Assembly (NCBI GenBank): GCA_002279765.1
Contig: NCCR01000170.1
Coordinates: forward strand, 1,516-10,523
Reading direction: 5' to 3'
Origin: Verrucomicrobia bacterium 12-59-8
Lineage (GTDB): Bacteria; Verrucomicrobiota; Verrucomicrobiae; Verrucomicrobiales; Verrucomicrobiaceae
DNA: 9,008 bases
The notes below the pieces were generated by a model. It was not told the DNA's origin. It did no database searches and saw nothing but the letters and a program-made list of their open reading frames with translations. This document shows positions 1 to 6,187 of this stretch, piece by piece. Numbering within the stretch: position 1 is the first letter of the stretch; every line of letters begins with the position of its first letter. Made by a program: the position numbers and the translations under genes.

Positions 1-282
1 CCCGATCATGAGAAGAAGATCCCCTTCACCGCCAAGGCCCTGAACCGCCGTCGTGATACCCTCCTGCTCCTCGGCCGTGCAGATGAAGCACTCGACGCTT
101 ATAACGCCGCCCTGCTCCTCACACCCGATGACGCCTACATTCTCTACAATCGCGGCCGCGCCTACAAAGCCCTTGGCGACGCTGAAAAAGCCAGGGCCGA
201 CTTCACCGCCATCGCTGACGACAAATTCAAATCCACCGGCGCGAAAAAACTCGCCACGGCGGCGCTGGCAAAGCTGAAATAG
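1..282 (+). CDS. TPR-repeat protein, C-terminal end (5' truncated by window edge)
   Basis: The frame beginning at base 1 is open for 93 codons and ends at TAG 280-282; the start lies outside the window. Two helical hairpins of tetratricopeptide type are visible. The first is around residues 17-40 (GRADEALDAYNAALLL). The second, around residues 45-71, has the spacing of a classical TPR: Tyr/Asn at the start, Gly-Arg-Ala-Tyr, Leu-Gly-Asp, then Ala and Phe. A Lys/Ala-rich tail follows (AKKLATAALAKLK). TPRs are protein-protein interaction scaffolds; the partner and the function of the full protein cannot be told from this fragment. The gene converges on the PEP-CTERM gene with only 14 bases between stop codons, and no clear terminator hairpin lies between them. 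I am confident that it is coding and that it is a TPR fold, but the overall product is unknown. Confidence 0.8.
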   Translation, partial: PDHEKKIPFTAKALNRRRDTLLLLGRADEALDAYNAALLLTPDDAYILYNRGRAYKALGDAEKARADFTAIADDKFKSTGAKKLATAALAKLK

Positions 283-296
283 CCGCCAACCCGAAG

Positions 297-3200
297 TTAC
301 ACCCGTGGCTTGCGGCGGCGCAGAATCATCACCGCACCACCCAGCAGCAACAGCAGTCCTCGGGATGGCTCTGGAACGACAAAGATGATGCCTTTGCTGA
401 CAAACAACGAGGTGTCCCAACTGAGGCTGCCGATGTCTGGCAGATCAAGGATCGCATCCGCCTCGATCTGAGAGGTGATGCCGCCGAGCGTGGCGAAATC
501 GAGGAGATCGAAATACTGGCCGTAGGCATAGGTGACGCCGAGATCCGTGACATGAATGGTCATCAAACTCGTCAGCTCGAGAGCGCCTGACACGTCCAGA
601 GAATCATGCTGCGTGGTGGGATCCTGGTCGGGGAGCGCATCAATCAACGCACGCGTTTGAGCGGGTACGAACACCGAGTTTTCCACTCCCAGAGGTGCGC
701 TGAGCTGGAAAGTGATCTGCGAGTTGCTGTTAAAGCTGATGCTGCCATTGATGCTGAGCATTCCCACGGCACTGCCAAGCGCGGCTCCGGGCAGGATCGC
801 ACCGTTTACCAGAATGTCGCCCGAAACAGTGCCGTTGCCGCCGAGGGTGCCTGTGCTTCCCACACTGAGCAAACCGCCCGGTGTGAACGTCTTTTGATTC
901 ACATACAAGCCGCCGTCGATTTGATTGAGAGAGGAGAGCTGCACCAGCGTGGCGCTGGCGCCGGTGAGTTCGACGATGGCAGCCTGGCCGATGGTGTAGA
1001 TGCCAGAGCTGGCGCCAAACGGCTGCAGGTCGATGGACGCGGTGCCGGTGGTGGTGGAGTCCGCCTTCCAGGTGCCGCCGGTGAGCGTGCCTCCGCTGTC
1101 GTTTTGCACCAGCACGTTGTCGTCAAAGGTGCCAGCCAGCGAGGTGGTCAGACGGAAGTTTCCTCCCAATACTTCGACGGTGCCCTGATTGTCAAAGGTC
1201 CCCACTCCTGCAACGGCCGAAAAACTGAAAAACTGCGCCTGATCGGACGACGTCGTGTTCACGCGCACCGTGCCGGTGGCGGCATTCGTGAACGTCGTGC
1301 CGTTTTCCATCTGATAATCGTTGTTGTCGTTGAATGCGAAAAGGCCGTTGTTGATGAACTGTCCGGCACCGCTCCAGCCCATGTTGTCCGCTGAGTCGTT
1401 GGTGACGTTGTGATTGAGGGTCCCGTTGTTGACAAAAGTACCGTCGCCGGTGAACAGTCGGTTGAAGGCGTTCTCAACATTGAAGGTGCCGTTGTTGGTG
1501 TAGGTGGCTCCTGTGCTGATGCTGATGGTGGAGCTGTCGTTCCAGTTCGTCGTGCCGGCGGCGTCATTGGCAAAGACTCCATCACCGCTCAGGGTGTGCG
1601 TGGCGGCCCCTGCGATGTCCAGCGTGCCTTGGTTGTGAAACTCCGCCGGTGCCGCCACGGCAATCGCGCCTCCTGTCCATGACACGGCACCGCTTGAATC
1701 ATTAATAAACGATCCGGTGCCTGCGTAGCCCGTTGCCGAAGCACCCGTGGGGATGAGGAAACTGCCCTGATTGCGCAGAATGGTGCCGTCCGCAAAGGTG
1801 ATCGTTCCTTCGAGATGGGTGTAGGTGGCACCCAAAGCATTCACGAATTCACCACCGCCGCTCAAGGTCTTTGTCCCGGCACCCTTCACCGTGAACGTTC
1901 CCTCATTCGTCAGCGCATGGCCCTGAGTGTTGATCACCGACTGGTCCCAAAACATGCCGTCGCCGCTGATCTTGAGGATTAGTCCTCCGACACCCACCAG
2001 CAGGTCGCTGGCCACTCCTCCATTGCTGCTGGTGCTCACGCGCACCTGTCCGCCGTTGGCCGACGAGCCCGCAATCGTTCCAGTCCACTGACCGGCAATT
2101 CCGAGCTGACCGCCATCCGCCGTCCAGATCGCCGCAGCATCACTGGTCCCGCCGACCGCCACGTGCAGGACACCGGCGTTCGAGCGCAGTTCGCTGCCTG
2201 CGGCTGCCACGAATGCAGGGACGGCACCCGTGGCATCGCGGAAGATGTAGCTGGCGTCGGCTCCGGCGACGGATTTGACCACGAGGCCGTGGTTCTCAAA
2301 CAGACCGTTTCCAGTGGTCTGCAAGTCGCCACGGTCTTTGAAGTTGAAGGTGCCGTTGTTCTCAAACGTCGCGCTGCTGGTGATGATGAGGTTGTCATTC
2401 GCACCGCCGTAGCTGTGGTTGAACGTGCTGTTGTTAATGAAGCGCCCGCTTCCGGTGATTGTCACATTGCCATCCACCTGGCTATACTCGGCCGTGCCGT
2501 TGTTGACGAGGTTGTTGCCGCTGAGAGTGAGGGTGCCTCCGCTCAGCGAAAGTGTGCCCATGGCGCTGTTCGTGACCGCCACACTGCCGCTGAGCCCTGA
2601 TGTGCCGGAGATGCTCATCTGGCCGTTGTTGATGACGGCGGTGTCCGCTTTCAGCGTTCCGGAGGAATTCAGCGTGATGGTTCCCGTTGCGCTGTTGATG
2701 ACTGACGCCGTGCCATTGATCGTCGTTGTACCGCTGGTGAATGCCATCAGGCCGTTGTTCGTCAGATCGCCGCCGGCCAGTGCCAGAGTCCCGGCGGTGA
2801 GCTGAAAGGTGCCCGCGCTGCCGTTTTCAAAGCTGCCCGCACCCTGCACGGTGGTGGTGCTTGTGCTGGCCGCAAGCCGCAGCAGCCCATCATTGCGCAG
2901 GGTGTTGCCGTTCAGGTCGAGCGTGACCGCCGTATAAGCGGTCGAGCCCAGCTGCAGCCCGCTGCCGCTCACCTTGAGGATCGTGGTCGCTGCGGCGGCG
3001 GTAAACACGCCCCCTGTGGTGGCAGCGGGGTTCTCGTTGCTGATGATGATCGACCCGCCAGCGCTGGTGTCCGTCACCGCCGTCAGTTCCGTCCAGCGTC
3101 CCGTGAATGACAGCGTCCCCCCCGTCGTCGTGGTGAAGGTGCCTGCGGTGGAACTCCCGCCCGCGATGTTTAGGTGGCCCGCATTCACGGTGATGTTTCC

Positions 3201-3716
3201 CGTGTTCGAAAAAGTGCCGCCGCTTGAGGCGCTGGCCGGAAAAATGTACGAGGGATCGTTGGATCCGCTCAACGAGCCGGACGATTTGAGGATCAGCCCT
3301 GAGTTGGTGAAGGATGAGCCGGTGTTCTGCAACTGCAAGTCGCCGCCGCTGGCAAATTCATAGGTGCCATTGTTCAGGATCGCCACCGCGCCACTGACGA
3401 CCAGATTGTCGCCGCTGGTGGCGGTGGCATGGGAGAAAACACCACCGGCATCGATCTGCAAAGTTCCGGTCGAGTTGCTCGTCAGATTGCGATTGTTCGC
3501 CGGCACAAAGTGGAGCGTGGCTCCGTTTGGGACGTTGACCACGGCACCATTGTTGATGCCCAGATTGCCCGCATCCCAGGTGTCGCCGTCCGCGAGCGTG
3601 GTGTTGCTCGTGATTGTCGTGCCGCCTATGTCCGCAGCTTGTGCAAAAGGTGAGGCGCGCCATGCCGCCAAGGCGATGCAGACGGTCAGAGTGACTTTGA
3701 AGGGTGAGTAAAACAT
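297..3716 (-). CDS. Large secreted beta-helix/passenger-type protein with PEP-CTERM sorting signal
   Basis: This is a 1139-residue exported protein rich in Gly, Thr, Ser and Asn. Residues 1-27 form a signal peptide: MFYSPFK, a hydrophobic core, then cleavage at FAQA|ADIGG. Many short repeats of the type F-x-N-x-G-T-F fit a right-handed beta-helix like autotransporter passengers. On top of these sits a three-fold ~175-residue module (about residues 103-281, 441-611, 777-952). The C-terminal part, about 953-1112, has the DxLDVSG and LSWDTSLF motifs common in PEP-CTERM passenger-like proteins. The end is VPEPS, a hydrophobic stretch and RRRKPRV, the tail recognised by exosortase. I chose ATG 3716 because it gives a proper signal peptide. 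The frame stays open to a GTG at 3875, which overlaps the upstream stop, and an ATG at 3749 is also in frame; both would put extra residues before the signal peptide. The likely role is a surface or matrix protein; the ligand is unknown. Confidence 0.85.
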   Translation of the reverse strand: MFYSPFKVTLTVCIALAAWRASPFAQAADIGGTTITSNTTLADGDTWDAGNLGINNGAVVNVPNGATLHFVPANNRNLTSNSTGTLQIDAGGVFSHATATSGDNLVVSGAVAILNNGTYEFASGGDLQLQNTGSSFTNSGLILKSSGSLSGSNDPSYIFPASASSGGTFSNTGNITVNAGHLNIAGGSSTAGTFTTTTGGTLSFTGRWTELTAVTDTSAGGSIIISNENPAATTGGVFTAAAATTILKVSGSGLQLGSTAYTAVTLDLNGNTLRNDGLLRLAASTSTTTVQGAGSFENGSAGTFQLTAGTLALAGGDLTNNGLMAFTSGTTTINGTASVINSATGTITLNSSGTLKADTAVINNGQMSISGTSGLSGSVAVTNSAMGTLSLSGGTLTLSGNNLVNNGTAEYSQVDGNVTITGSGRFINNSTFNHSYGGANDNLIITSSATFENNGTFNFKDRGDLQTTGNGLFENHGLVVKSVAGADASYIFRDATGAVPAFVAAAGSELRSNAGVLHVAVGGTSDAAAIWTADGGQLGIAGQWTGTIAGSSANGGQVRVSTSSNGGVASDLLVGVGGLILKISGDGMFWDQSVINTQGHALTNEGTFTVKGAGTKTLSGGGEFVNALGATYTHLEGTITFADGTILRNQGSFLIPTGASATGYAGTGSFINDSSGAVSWTGGAIAVAAPAEFHNQGTLDIAGAATHTLSGDGVFANDAAGTTNWNDSSTISISTGATYTNNGTFNVENAFNRLFTGDGTFVNNGTLNHNVTNDSADNMGWSGAGQFINNGLFAFNDNNDYQMENGTTFTNAATGTVRVNTTSSDQAQFFSFSAVAGVGTFDNQGTVEVLGGNFRLTTSLAGTFDDNVLVQNDSGGTLTGGTWKADSTTTGTASIDLQPFGASSGIYTIGQAAIVELTGASATLVQLSSLNQIDGGLYVNQKTFTPGGLLSVGSTGTLGGNGTVSGDILVNGAILPGAALGSAVGMLSINGSISFNSNSQITFQLSAPLGVENSVFVPAQTRALIDALPDQDPTTQHDSLDVSGALELTSLMTIHVTDLGVTYAYGQYFDLLDFATLGGITSQIEADAILDLPDIGSLSWDTSLFVSKGIIFVVPEPSRGLLLLLGGAVMILRRRKPRV
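300..374 (-). other. PEP-CTERM protein-sorting signal
   Basis: The last 25 codons of the giant gene encode PEPSRG, about 12 hydrophobic residues (LLLLLGGAVMIL) and the basic end RRRKPRV. This tripartite layout is the PEP-CTERM signal. In characterised systems such proteins are handled by an exosortase (EpsH/XrtA type) in the inner membrane. No exosortase gene is in this window, so the enzyme must be encoded elsewhere. Confidence 0.88.
861..1388 (-). repeat. Module copy 3 of the three-fold repeat in the PEP-CTERM protein
   Basis: This is the most diverged copy, about 176 residues: DNMGWSG, FINNGLFAF, NNDYQMEN, FTNAATGTVRV, LTGGTWKAD, IYTIGQAAIVELTG and PGGLLSV align with copies 1 and 2. It starts 1008 bases after copy 2, nearly the same period as between copies 1 and 2. 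Instead of another block of short repeats it runs into the C-terminal passenger cap and the PEP-CTERM tail. Confidence 0.6.
1884..2396 (-). repeat. Module copy 2 of the three-fold repeat in the PEP-CTERM protein
   Basis: This encodes about 171 residues that line up with copy 1: NDNLIITS, FENNGTFNF, RGDLQTT, FENHGLVVKS, ASYIF, LGIAGQWTG, LILKISGDGM and LTNEGTFTV. Its start is 1014 bases downstream of copy 1 in the gene's reading direction. The codons for Gly-Asp-Leu-Gln are identical in the two copies, but overall DNA identity looks moderate, which suggests an old duplication. Confidence 0.7.
2874..3410 (-). repeat. Module copy 1 of the three-fold repeat in the PEP-CTERM protein
   Basis: This encodes about 179 residues of the giant protein. 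Landmarks, in order, are GDNLVVSG, ILNNGTYEF, GGDLQLQ, FTNSGLILKSSG, PSYIF, GTLSFTGRWT, TTILKVSGSGLQL and LRNDGLLRL. The same landmarks return in the same order in the other two copies. About 160 residues of less regular short F-x-N-x-G-T repeats separate this copy from the next. The similarity was found by eye at protein level; copy boundaries are approximate. Confidence 0.7.
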
Positions 3717-3729
3717 GAGGACAACAAAA

Positions 3730-3757
3730 GCATCCTGAAGGGTGGCCATCAGGATGC
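3730..3757 (-). promoter_or_regulatory. Perfect 9-bp stem-loop in the leader of the PEP-CTERM gene
   Basis: GCATCCTGA (3730-3738) and TCAGGATGC (3749-3757 on the plus strand) are exact inverted repeats around a 10-base loop. On the minus-strand transcript the hairpin is followed directly by TTTTGTTGT and lies 13 bases before the chosen ATG at 3716. On the plus strand it is followed by CGGCATTTTTT. It could therefore be a terminator or attenuator in either direction, or a hairpin holding the only nearby AGGA element, which sits in its arm (3733-3736). The pairing is directly visible; the regulatory role is inference. Confidence 0.5.
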
Positions 3758-3788
3758 CGGCATTTTTTCGCCAACTTAAGGGTTTACA

Positions 3789-3817
3789 AAAAATGATGCC
3801 CACACCCGAACTGTCAA
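3789..3817 (-). promoter_or_regulatory. Candidate sigma-70-type promoter for the PEP-CTERM gene
   Basis: Reading on the minus strand, TTGACA (plus positions 3812-3817) is a perfect -35 hexamer. It is followed after about 16-17 bases by an AT-rich stretch (CATTTTTT), which is only a poor -10 match. The site lies between the upstream ymdB-like gene and the hairpin leader, at a sensible distance from ATG 3716. The -10 is weak, so this is tentative. Confidence 0.3.
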
Positions 3818-3871
3818 ACCACCAGACCTTTACCTTTCGCACTCTCTTGTCCCTAAATCCGCCACAGCAGA

Positions 3872-4693
3872 TCACTCATGCCACGTCCGCGCCACCCGCT
3901 CAATGCTCAGCGCCTTGCCCGTGGCTGGATCAATCGTGATCAGCGCCCCATTCACCCTCACCGCACCACTTCCAACGCCAAAGCGCGTGGGCATCATGCT
4001 GTGAAATCGTTCAAGCACCGGCTCGATCTGGCTGCCGATGACGCTGTCCATCGGCCCGCACATGCCGGCATCACTTTGAAACGCGGTGCCTTTGGGCAGC
4101 ACTCGCTCATCCGCCGTGGGCACATGGGTATGGGTGCCAATCACGGCGGACACCTTGCCATCCAGATGCCAGCCCATGGCGACTTTCTCACTGGTGGCCT
4201 CAGCGTGGAAATCCACAAAGATCACCGGAGTTTCCTCCCGCAGCTTCTCTACGCAGGCCGTGATGGCCGGGAAAGGATTGTCGAGCTGCTGGTTCATGAA
4301 CGTGCGTCCCTGCAGGTTCACCACGGCCACTTTGCACTTCTTGGATTCCAGCACCACAAAGCCGTTGCCGGGCGTCCCTTCCGGATAGTTCATCGGCCGC
4401 AGCATGCGCGGTTCATCGGCCAGATAGGGCACGATCTCCCGCTGATCCCAGATGTGGTCGCCGCTCGTCACCACAGCCGCTCCGGCACGCATGAGGCTGA
4501 TGGCGATTTTCGGCGTGATGCCCCGTCCTCCCGCTGAGTTTTCACCGTTGACCACGATGAAGTCGAGCTTGAGCTCCTCTTTGAGCACCGGCAGCAGCAA
4601 GCCGACCGCTTTGCGTCCCGGCTCACCCACCACATCACCCAAAAAAAGCAGGCGAAAAAGTCCGTCCGCGGTGTCAGCCGTATTGTCATTCAT
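3872..4693 (-). CDS. ymdB: YmdB-family metallophosphoesterase (TIGR00282 type)
   Basis: This 273-residue protein matches the family's usual length closely once its short N-terminal extension is discounted. Members are dinuclear-metal 2',3'-cyclic nucleotide phosphodiesterases of the cytoplasm; in Bacillus subtilis YmdB affects RNA turnover and biofilm decisions. The fold's landmarks are present: FLGDVVGEPGR (Asp20), VVNGENSAGG (Glu51, Asn52), TSGDHIWDQ (Asp79, His80), FVDFHAEATSEK (His163) and IGTHTHVPTAD (His188, His190). The spacing follows the B. subtilis ligands with a constant offset of about 12. One change stands out: the usual Asn of the GNH motif is Asp79. The gene is divergent from the amidase gene and lies upstream of the PEP-CTERM gene on the same strand. 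No clear ribosome binding site precedes ATG 4693. Confidence 0.9.
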   Translation of the reverse strand: MNDNTADTADGLFRLLFLGDVVGEPGRKAVGLLLPVLKEELKLDFIVVNGENSAGGRGITPKIAISLMRAGAAVVTSGDHIWDQREIVPYLADEPRMLRPMNYPEGTPGNGFVVLESKKCKVAVVNLQGRTFMNQQLDNPFPAITACVEKLREETPVIFVDFHAEATSEKVAMGWHLDGKVSAVIGTHTHVPTADERVLPKGTAFQSDAGMCGPMDSVIGSQIEPVLERFHSMMPTRFGVGSGAVRVNGALITIDPATGKALSIERVARTWHE

Positions 4694-4735
4694 CGTGGCG
4701 CTACATAGTAGATGATGAAGGCGGGGATCAAGTCT

Positions 4736-4739
4736 AGGA
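4736..4739 (+). promoter_or_regulatory. Ribosome binding site deciding the amidase start
   Basis: AGGA at 4736-4739 lies 8 bases before ATG 4748. The upstream in-frame ATG at 4712 has no such element and would put a charged leader before the signal peptide. Two further in-frame ATGs follow at 4751 and 4754, so the exact first Met among the three is not fixed. Confidence 0.45.
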
Positions 4740-4747
4740 TGCAGTTT

Positions 4748-6187
4748 ATGATGATGAAACGAATGCTGTCCCGCTGCCTGCTGCCGGTCATGCTCGCGTC
4801 CGTGATGGAGACGCCGGGCCTGACGCAGACGATTGCGCCCGCACCGCCGTCTCCCGCTGTCCCGCTGAACACCGCGCAGGTCTTACCCGGCCCGCTTCCG
4901 GCTGCGCCACCGCCCGCTGTCCCGACGGTCACCCCTGCCGCACCAGCAGCGCCTGCACCGCCTTCGCCCCCCCCTTCACGTTTGGACCGCCTGAGTGCGC
5001 TCGGTGCCAGACCTGACTGGCTCAAGCTACAGTCGTTTCATCAAACACTCACCCGCAGCGAATTCGAAGCCGCCATGCGGGATGTTTATTCCGACGGTTC
5101 CCCCTTCCCGCCGCCGTGGAATCTGGAAATTGATGGCGTGGTCATCAAGACGGGCGATCCCCTCAAACCGGAGGCGCGCATCGCCTTTGCTCCCCGTCCC
5201 GAATCACCTCTGCCAGGCACACGCACCTGGCGCACTGCGGCCGAAATGCCGCCGCTCAAAGGCCGCTCACTGCTCAGCGACATTCACATCGCCATCGACC
5301 CCGGTCACATCGGCGGTGGTTATGCCCAAATGGAGGAGCGTCACCTTAGCTTTGCCCCCGGTGAATCCATCCAGGAAGGCGATCTCACCCTCACCACCGC
5401 GCAAGTGCTCGCCGAACGGCTCAAGGCCCTCGGTGCCTACGTCTCCCTCGTGCGCGACCGTGCAGAACCTGTGACGCAGCAGCGTCCTGCTGATCTCATC
5501 GTGCAGGCACGTCAAATCCTCGTCGATGCCGGCTTTCCGCTGCCCCAGGAAAATTACAGCGGCGTCGCCGGAGATGCGAAAATCCTCACCGTGCAGTGGC
5601 AGAGCGAAAAGCTGTTTTACCGCGTCAGCGAGATTCATGCCCGTGGCCTGAAGGTGAACAACACCATCAAGCCTGACATTGTGCTCTGCCTGCATTTCAA
5701 CGCCGAAGCTTGGGGCGATGCCACCGCGCCGCAGTTCTCTCCGATGAATCACATGCACGTGCTCGTGAACGGCTGCTACTCGCCCGTCGAACTGGAGCAG
5801 CAGGACGTGCGTTTCGAAATGTTTCACCGTCTGTTCTCACGCACGCACCAGGAGGAGCTGCCGCTCGCCGAAGCCGTTGCCAATGGCATGCGTCTGAGCA
5901 CCGGCCTGCCGGCCTATGTTTACACCACGCCCAATGCCCGCCACGTCGGCACAAACTCCTATGTCTATGCTCGGAATCTGCTGGCCAACCGCATCTATGA
6001 CTGCCCCGTCGTTTATCTCGAACCCTACGTCATGAACAACGAGGAAACCTACCGTCGTCTGCTGCGAGGGCATTTCCTCGGCCGTACGCTCATCGCGGGG
6101 CGCCTGCAATCCAGCGCCATTGAGGACTACGTGCAGGGAGTCGTCAATGGTATCACCGCCTTCTATCAGAAACACCGTCCGCTATGA
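4748..6187 (+). CDS. Exported N-acetylmuramoyl-L-alanine amidase (Amidase_3 family)
   Basis: The product is 479 residues from ATG 4748. An N-terminal signal sequence (MKRMLSRCLLPVMLASVM) is followed by a Pro/Ala-rich linker at about residues 29-78, then by a region with no recognised domain, and from about 178 by a zinc amidase domain. The Amidase_3 signature is readable: IAIDPGH (His187, first zinc ligand), QEGDLTLTTA (Glu210, second ligand), GAYVSLVRD, IVLCLHFNA (His316, third ligand) and CPVVYLEPYVMNN (Glu425, the likely catalytic Glu). Such enzymes cut the bond between N-acetylmuramic acid and L-alanine in peptidoglycan, usually in cell separation or wall turnover. At nearly 300 residues the domain is longer than the usual ~180, with insertions on both sides of His316, so the substrate may differ from the standard amidases. 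Its stop overlaps the next start by four bases (ATGA), so the two genes are probably co-translated. Confidence 0.82.
   Translation: MMMKRMLSRCLLPVMLASVMETPGLTQTIAPAPPSPAVPLNTAQVLPGPLPAAPPPAVPTVTPAAPAAPAPPSPPPSRLDRLSALGARPDWLKLQSFHQTLTRSEFEAAMRDVYSDGSPFPPPWNLEIDGVVIKTGDPLKPEARIAFAPRPESPLPGTRTWRTAAEMPPLKGRSLLSDIHIAIDPGHIGGGYAQMEERHLSFAPGESIQEGDLTLTTAQVLAERLKALGAYVSLVRDRAEPVTQQRPADLIVQARQILVDAGFPLPQENYSGVAGDAKILTVQWQSEKLFYRVSEIHARGLKVNNTIKPDIVLCLHFNAEAWGDATAPQFSPMNHMHVLVNGCYSPVELEQQDVRFEMFHRLFSRTHQEELPLAEAVANGMRLSTGLPAYVYTTPNARHVGTNSYVYARNLLANRIYDCPVVYLEPYVMNNEETYRRLLRGHFLGRTLIAGRLQSSAIEDYVQGVVNGITAFYQKHRPL

Noticed and set aside
606..1394. 262-codon plus-strand frame opposite the PEP-CTERM gene
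   Set aside because: It is antisense to the repeat-rich gene, whose low-complexity Gly/Thr/Asn codons keep the opposite frames open. The predicted protein has no recognisable domain, while the minus strand has a signal peptide, repeats and a sorting tail.
3753..3770. Second palindrome ATGCCGGCAT followed by six T on the plus strand, as a separate terminator
   Set aside because: With no unpaired loop the palindrome cannot fold into a normal hairpin, and no plus-strand gene ends nearby. It is treated as context of the leader stem-loop.
3772..3782. CAACTTAAGGG occurring here and again at 8924-8934
   Set aside because: An 11-base match between two places in 9 kb is expected by chance several times; there is no flanking similarity or mobile-element context.
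3878..4537. 219-codon plus-strand frame opposite the ymdB-like gene
   Set aside because: The minus strand encodes a full metallophosphoesterase with all motifs. The plus reading is a His/Arg-rich shadow typical of GC-rich DNA.
4694..4747. Possible divergent promoter between the ymdB-like and amidase genes (minus-strand TACTAT about 15 bases before the ymdB ATG)
   Set aside because: The -10-like hexamer has only a poor -35 partner at 15-16 bases, and the gap is short. It was not strong enough to list as a feature.
5267..5827. 186-codon minus-strand frame inside the amidase gene
   Set aside because: It is the complement of a domain with clear zinc-ligand motifs and shows no features of its own.
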